A stretch of 9,666 bases of DNA, taken from contig JACMOJ010000093.1 of assembly GCA_014378085.1 (NCBI GenBank), positions 1-9,666 on the forward strand. Direction: 5' to 3'. A program made the translations under genes and the position numbers. This DNA is from Burkholderiales bacterium. Lineage in GTDB: Bacteria > Pseudomonadota > Gammaproteobacteria > Burkholderiales > Usitatibacteraceae. Numbering within the stretch: position 1 is the stretch's first letter; each line of letters starts with the position of its first letter. This document shows, piece after piece, positions 6,570 through 9,666 of this stretch. The notes beneath the pieces are model-generated. The model worked only from the letters and a program-made list of their open reading frames with translations, was not told where the DNA came from and did not search any database.

Positions 6570-6608
6570 CGATTCGGGGACAAGCAGGTGTTGTCCCCGA
6601 ATCGTTTT
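6570..6608 (+). terminator. Strong hairpin with short T-tract between DUF1329 and Ycf48-like genes
   Basis: GATTCGGGGACAA (6571-6583) is the exact reverse complement of TTGTCCCCGAATC (6591-6603), with a 7-nt loop. C6570-G6604 adds a fourteenth pair. Four T residues follow at 6605-6608, then C. The stem is stable and GC-rich but the T-tract is short, which suggests partial termination or an mRNA-stabilising end in the middle of a conserved gene set. Confidence 0.65.
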
Positions 6609-6681
6609 CAGAGTAGTGTGATTTGTAAACATCCAAGCCTTGCACCGATTCCATCCGTGTCTTCGTCAAAGTGATCCGATC

Positions 6682-7821
6682 ATGAAACCTAGTGTTGGCA
6701 AGTTCTTCCTTGCGGCAATCGCGAGTGGTGCGCTACTAGCTGGTGCGGCTGTTGCGCAGATCAACCCGTCGGTGACGCCGGCGGTGGGACCGCTGAGCAA
6801 ACAAACGATGTCGCGACTCCTGCTGACGGACGTGGCGCGTGAAGGTAAGCGCATTGTTGCGGTAGGCGATCGTGGCTACATCGTTTATTCGGATAATGAT
6901 GGTGAATCTTGGCAACGCGCAAAAACCCCGCCGGGTCTCGCGCTGCTCAATAGCGTCTATTTTTCAGACGCCAATACCGTGTGGGCAGTTGGCCACGATT
7001 CGGTAATTTTGAAATCAAGCGATCAAGGTAAAGAGTGGACACAGGCCTACTCGTCGGCGAAGGATCAGCGCCCCTTGATGGACATTTTGTTTGTCGATGC
7101 AAATCACGGTTTTGCGGTGGGTGCCTACGGCGCGTTTCTGGAAACCCTAGACGCCGGGAAAAGTTGGACCTTGCGAAAAGTGATCCCGTCTGCGGCCAAG
7201 CCAAAGCTTGTCGTTAAGTCAGTTCGCGGAGGTCGCAATGCCGGTGCTGAGGTCGACGACGAATCCGAAAAGTCGGTCGATGAAGACAAGCACCTCAACG
7301 CGATCATCAAACTCAGCGGCAGCAAACTCTTTATCGCCGGTGAAGCCGGCACGATGTTGCTGTCTAACGATACCGGGAAAACGTGGGAACGCGTTGTCTC
7401 GCCATATAAGGGCTCCTATTTTGGTGCCATGCTTGCCAATGATGGTGGCGTGTTGGCGCTTGGTCTGCGCGGCAACGTGTTCCGCGCGCAAGATTCGAGC
7501 CTAACCGCATGGACGCCGGTGGTGACGAACACCAAAGCCTCCATGATGGGGGCGACCAAATTGGCAGATGGCGCAATCATATTGTCGGGTCTTTCGGGGA
7601 CGTTGTTGATGTCGCGTGATAACGGACGGACCTTTGCGCCGATCGAATCGGGAACCATCAAGCCATTAGCCGCGACCGTGCAAGGAAAAGGTGCCACGTT
7701 GTTGGTCGTCGGTGAGACGGGTGCGCGTGATGTTGCTCTCGCGGCGGTGCCTGCAAGTGCAGCGTCGCCAGGTGCAGCGCTGCCCGGTGTGGCACTGCCG
7801 GGTGCTGCGGCAAAACCATAA
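6682..7821 (+). CDS. Ycf48-like/BNR-repeat beta-propeller, exported
   Basis: This 379-residue protein is a Ycf48/photosynthesis-system-II-assembly-factor-like beta-propeller. The ATG at 6682 is chosen because it starts a clean signal peptide (residues 1-25, KFFLAAIASGALLAGAAVA, cleavage before Q26). The TTG at 6640 would add an unsuitable prefix. Its ribosome site is weak (AAAGTG, 6668-6673). Asp-box motifs of the SxDxGxTW type occur at residues 70-76, 111-118, 154-161, 228-235 and 311-318. Between the third and fourth, about residues 162-220, is a charged insert with the acidic run EVDDESEKSVDED. The tail carries three Pro-Gly-Ala pentads. The name comes from a photosystem II assembly factor, but nothing here suggests photosynthesis; proteobacterial members are found with DUF1302, DUF1329 and RND genes. 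A scaffold or adaptor between inner-membrane pump and periplasmic parts is plausible but unproven. It follows the DUF1329 gene by 139 nt. Confidence 0.87.
   Translation: MKPSVGKFFLAAIASGALLAGAAVAQINPSVTPAVGPLSKQTMSRLLLTDVAREGKRIVAVGDRGYIVYSDNDGESWQRAKTPPGLALLNSVYFSDANTVWAVGHDSVILKSSDQGKEWTQAYSSAKDQRPLMDILFVDANHGFAVGAYGAFLETLDAGKSWTLRKVIPSAAKPKLVVKSVRGGRNAGAEVDDESEKSVDEDKHLNAIIKLSGSKLFIAGEAGTMLLSNDTGKTWERVVSPYKGSYFGAMLANDGGVLALGLRGNVFRAQDSSLTAWTPVVTNTKASMMGATKLADGAIILSGLSGTLLMSRDNGRTFAPIESGTIKPLAATVQGKGATLLVVGETGARDVALAAVPASAASPGAALPGVALPGAAAKP
7768..7812 (+). repeat. Three 15-bp in-frame repeats encoding PGAAL/PGVAL/PGAAA
   Basis: The 3' end of the propeller gene has three adjacent 15-bp units (7768-7782, 7783-7797, 7798-7812) encoding residues 363-377 as Pro-Gly-Ala-rich pentads. 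Synonymous differences between the units show they are not a very recent expansion. The tail is low-complexity and lies outside the propeller. Confidence 0.8.
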
Positions 7822-7871
7822 CATCAAAAAGCCAAGAGTCATCAGACGTATTTCTTCGGACTACTCGCCAA

Positions 7872-9666
7872 ATGAACCTACACAACATCATAGCCAAATT
7901 TTCTGCGTTGGTATTTAACAACCGACGTGTACTGCTGATTATCTTTAGCGTGATGACAGCGCTGTTTCTTGTCTCGGCAAGCCAGCTGCGCGTCGATGCC
8001 GGGTTCAACAAGATGGTGCCGCTGAGCCACCCGTACATGAAGGTCTACAAAGAATACGAAACAGTATTCGGTGGGGCTAACCGTGTTGCGATCGCGATCG
8101 TTCAGAAACAAGGCGACATCTATAACAAAGAGTTCATGGACACGCTCAAGGCCGCGACCAATGAAATATTGGTTCTCGAGGGCGTCGACAAAGCGAGTGT
8201 GCGTTCGTTGTTTACGCCGAACACAAGATTTATTGAAGTCGTCGAAGAAGGATTTGCCGGCGGCAACGTCATCCCCGCGACTTTTCAGGGGACGCCTGAA
8301 GATTTGGCCATCGTTAAATCAAATGTGCAGAAGTCCAACGAGATTGGGCGCACCGTCGCGACCGACTTCAGCGGTGCGCTAATTTCGGCAGGGCTGCTTG
8401 AGGCCATCCCGAAAGAAGGTGGCAAGATCGAGAAGCTAAATTACTTCGAACTCTCGCGGAAGCTCGATGCGATCCGCGCGAAACATGAAGGGCCAAATCG
8501 CAGCGTTCATATTATTGGGTTTGCCAAAGCGGTGGGGGATATCGCCAGCGGCGCACAAGGTGTGGTGACCTTCTTCGGCATCGCATTCCTGATCACCGCG
8601 GTACTGATGTATTGGTTTGTGAAAGACATCAAGTTGACGGTCATTTCGCTGGTTGTAGCCATGATGCCGGTGCTGTGGCTACTCGGTACGTTGCCGATTA
8701 TTGGCTTTGGTATTGATCCCCTGTCGATCCTCGTGCCATTCCTGATATTTTCGATCGGGGTTTCACACGCGGTGCAGATGACCAAATCATGGGAGCGCGC
8801 GGTCTCCGACGGCATGAGTAGTCTTGACGCGGCCAAACACTCATTTGCCAATTTGTTCATTCCCGGCACACTCGCATTGCTGACTAATGTGCTGGGCTTT
8901 GCCGTCATCATGATCATCCCCATTGATATTGTGCGTGAGCTCGGTATTACCGCCTCTCTCGGTGTCGCGTGGATGATCATCACCAACAAGATGTTGTTGC
9001 CCATCTTGCTATCGTATCTTAAGGTGTCTCCACGTACGCTTCAAAAAGAACATGCGCAGGGCGACCGATTTGACAAATTGTGGCGCGTCGCCGCAGGCTT
9101 TGCGGGCAAGAAGAATGCGTTGTGGAGTATTGGCGTGTCGGCGCTGGTGTTGGCCTTCGGCATTTGGAAAGCGCAGGACCTGAAAGTTGGTGACTACGGA
9201 CAAGGTGTCCCAGAGCTGCGGGCGGAGTCGCGTTACAACATGGATAACGCGATGATTGTCTCCAAATTTGCGATTGGCGTGAATACGCTTGGCGTCGTCG
9301 CGCAGACCAAGGACGTTCCGGGCGCATGTACCAACTACGACGTCATGACCACCATCGAGAAATTTGATTGGTATATGCAAAACGTGGCTGGCACCCAATC
9401 GGTCATGTCGCTGCCCGGCGTTGCGAAGACAATCAACGCGGGATTTAACGAGGGCAACTTGCGCTGGCGCCAATTGCCGCGTGACCCGACCACCATGGCA
9501 CAGAGCGTCACCCCGGTGGATACGGCAACGGGCCTACTCAATCCGGATTGCTCGGCCATGCAGGTGCTCGTCAATACGACCGATCAACAGGGTGATACGT
9601 TGCGGCGCATGGTGACCGAGGTTAAAAATTTCGCCAAAGACGCCAATACGCCGAACCTAGAATTCA
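7872..9666 (+). CDS. MMPL/RND-family inner-membrane transporter (3' truncated by window)
   Basis: The frame is open from the ATG at 7872 to the window end, giving 598 codons of a family usually near 780-800 residues. TM1 is residues 20-37, followed by a periplasmic domain (about 40-228). TM2 to TM6 then cluster at about 231-250, 255-277, 284-302, 331-350 and 358-383. TM7 is at about 417-432, followed by the start of a second periplasmic domain. This is the MMPL/RND half-repeat pattern. TM4 contains ILVPFLIFSIGVSHAVQM, a motif I associate with the RND proteins encoded beside DUF1302/DUF1329 genes. After TM7, KVGDYGQGVPELRAESRYN is also typical. Cysteines occur in GACTNYD and NPDCSAM of the second periplasmic domain. 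Such proteins use the proton gradient to move lipid-like or hydrophobic cargo. No Shine-Dalgarno sequence is visible and no upstream in-frame start exists after the preceding stop, 50 nt away. Substrate and direction of transport are unknown. Confidence 0.9.
   Translation, partial: MNLHNIIAKFSALVFNNRRVLLIIFSVMTALFLVSASQLRVDAGFNKMVPLSHPYMKVYKEYETVFGGANRVAIAIVQKQGDIYNKEFMDTLKAATNEILVLEGVDKASVRSLFTPNTRFIEVVEEGFAGGNVIPATFQGTPEDLAIVKSNVQKSNEIGRTVATDFSGALISAGLLEAIPKEGGKIEKLNYFELSRKLDAIRAKHEGPNRSVHIIGFAKAVGDIASGAQGVVTFFGIAFLITAVLMYWFVKDIKLTVISLVVAMMPVLWLLGTLPIIGFGIDPLSILVPFLIFSIGVSHAVQMTKSWERAVSDGMSSLDAAKHSFANLFIPGTLALLTNVLGFAVIMIIPIDIVRELGITASLGVAWMIITNKMLLPILLSYLKVSPRTLQKEHAQGDRFDKLWRVAAGFAGKKNALWSIGVSALVLAFGIWKAQDLKVGDYGQGVPELRAESRYNMDNAMIVSKFAIGVNTLGVVAQTKDVPGACTNYDVMTTIEKFDWYMQNVAGTQSVMSLPGVAKTINAGFNEGNLRWRQLPRDPTTMAQSVTPVDTATGLLNPDCSAMQVLVNTTDQQGDTLRRMVTEVKNFAKDANTPNLEF

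Noticed and set aside
6640..6681. Upstream TTG start for the propeller gene
   Set aside because: It adds 14 residues before an otherwise ideal signal peptide and has no supporting ribosome site.
8507..9473. Long antisense open frames (8507-9004 and 9009-9473, minus strand) opposite the RND gene
   Set aside because: They lie wholly opposite a clearly recognisable RND protein, have no family-like motifs, and are the expected by-product of codon bias on the coding strand.
9660..9665. GAATTC at the window end as a cloning junction
   Set aside because: The RND frame reads through it normally, and a six-base site near an edge is unremarkable.

Overview
The window reads as a chromosomal stretch of a Gram-negative proteobacterium. 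Two signal-peptide proteins, a C-terminal-Phe outer-membrane barrel and an RND-type inner-membrane exporter all imply a double membrane. The fatty-acid oxidation proteins look most like betaproteobacterial (Burkholderiales or Rhodocyclales-like) versions, but that is recognition by eye, and genus cannot be given. All convincing genes lie on the + strand, base composition looks moderately GC-rich throughout, and no mobile element, CRISPR array, tRNA or rRNA was seen.

Region 1 (1-2729) is the end of a fatty-acid beta-oxidation operon. It holds the C-terminal enoyl-CoA hydratase part of a FadN-type 3-hydroxyacyl-CoA dehydrogenase/enoyl-CoA hydratase (cut by the window start), an unrecognised 219-residue single-pass membrane protein with a strict glycine zipper, and a complete acyl-CoA thiolase. 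Gaps of 34 and 21 nt suggest co-transcription.

Region 2 (2730-3088) is a 359-nt gap. It carries a degenerate 10-bp tandem repeat (six units), a weak hairpin plus T-tract, an 11/12 direct repeat spaced 33 bp, two short dyads, and a run of four GTGCGAM-like heptamers. It is probably the boundary between two transcription units, and the likely control region for what follows.

Region 3 (3089-9666) is a four-gene set: a DUF1302 outer-membrane barrel, a DUF1329 periplasmic protein, a Ycf48-like beta-propeller, and the first 598 codons of an MMPL/RND transporter (cut by the window end). This four-gene neighbourhood recurs in proteobacteria but its substrate is poorly defined. By architecture it could be a trans-envelope conduit: RND pump in the inner membrane, DUF1329 and the propeller in the periplasm, DUF1302 in the outer membrane. 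Its position directly after a beta-oxidation operon makes a hydrophobic acyl, ester or steroid-like cargo a reasonable inference, not something the sequence proves. Within the set there is a 14-bp-stem hairpin with a short T-tract between DUF1329 and the propeller gene, and a smaller hairpin after DUF1302, so expression of the four genes may be graded.
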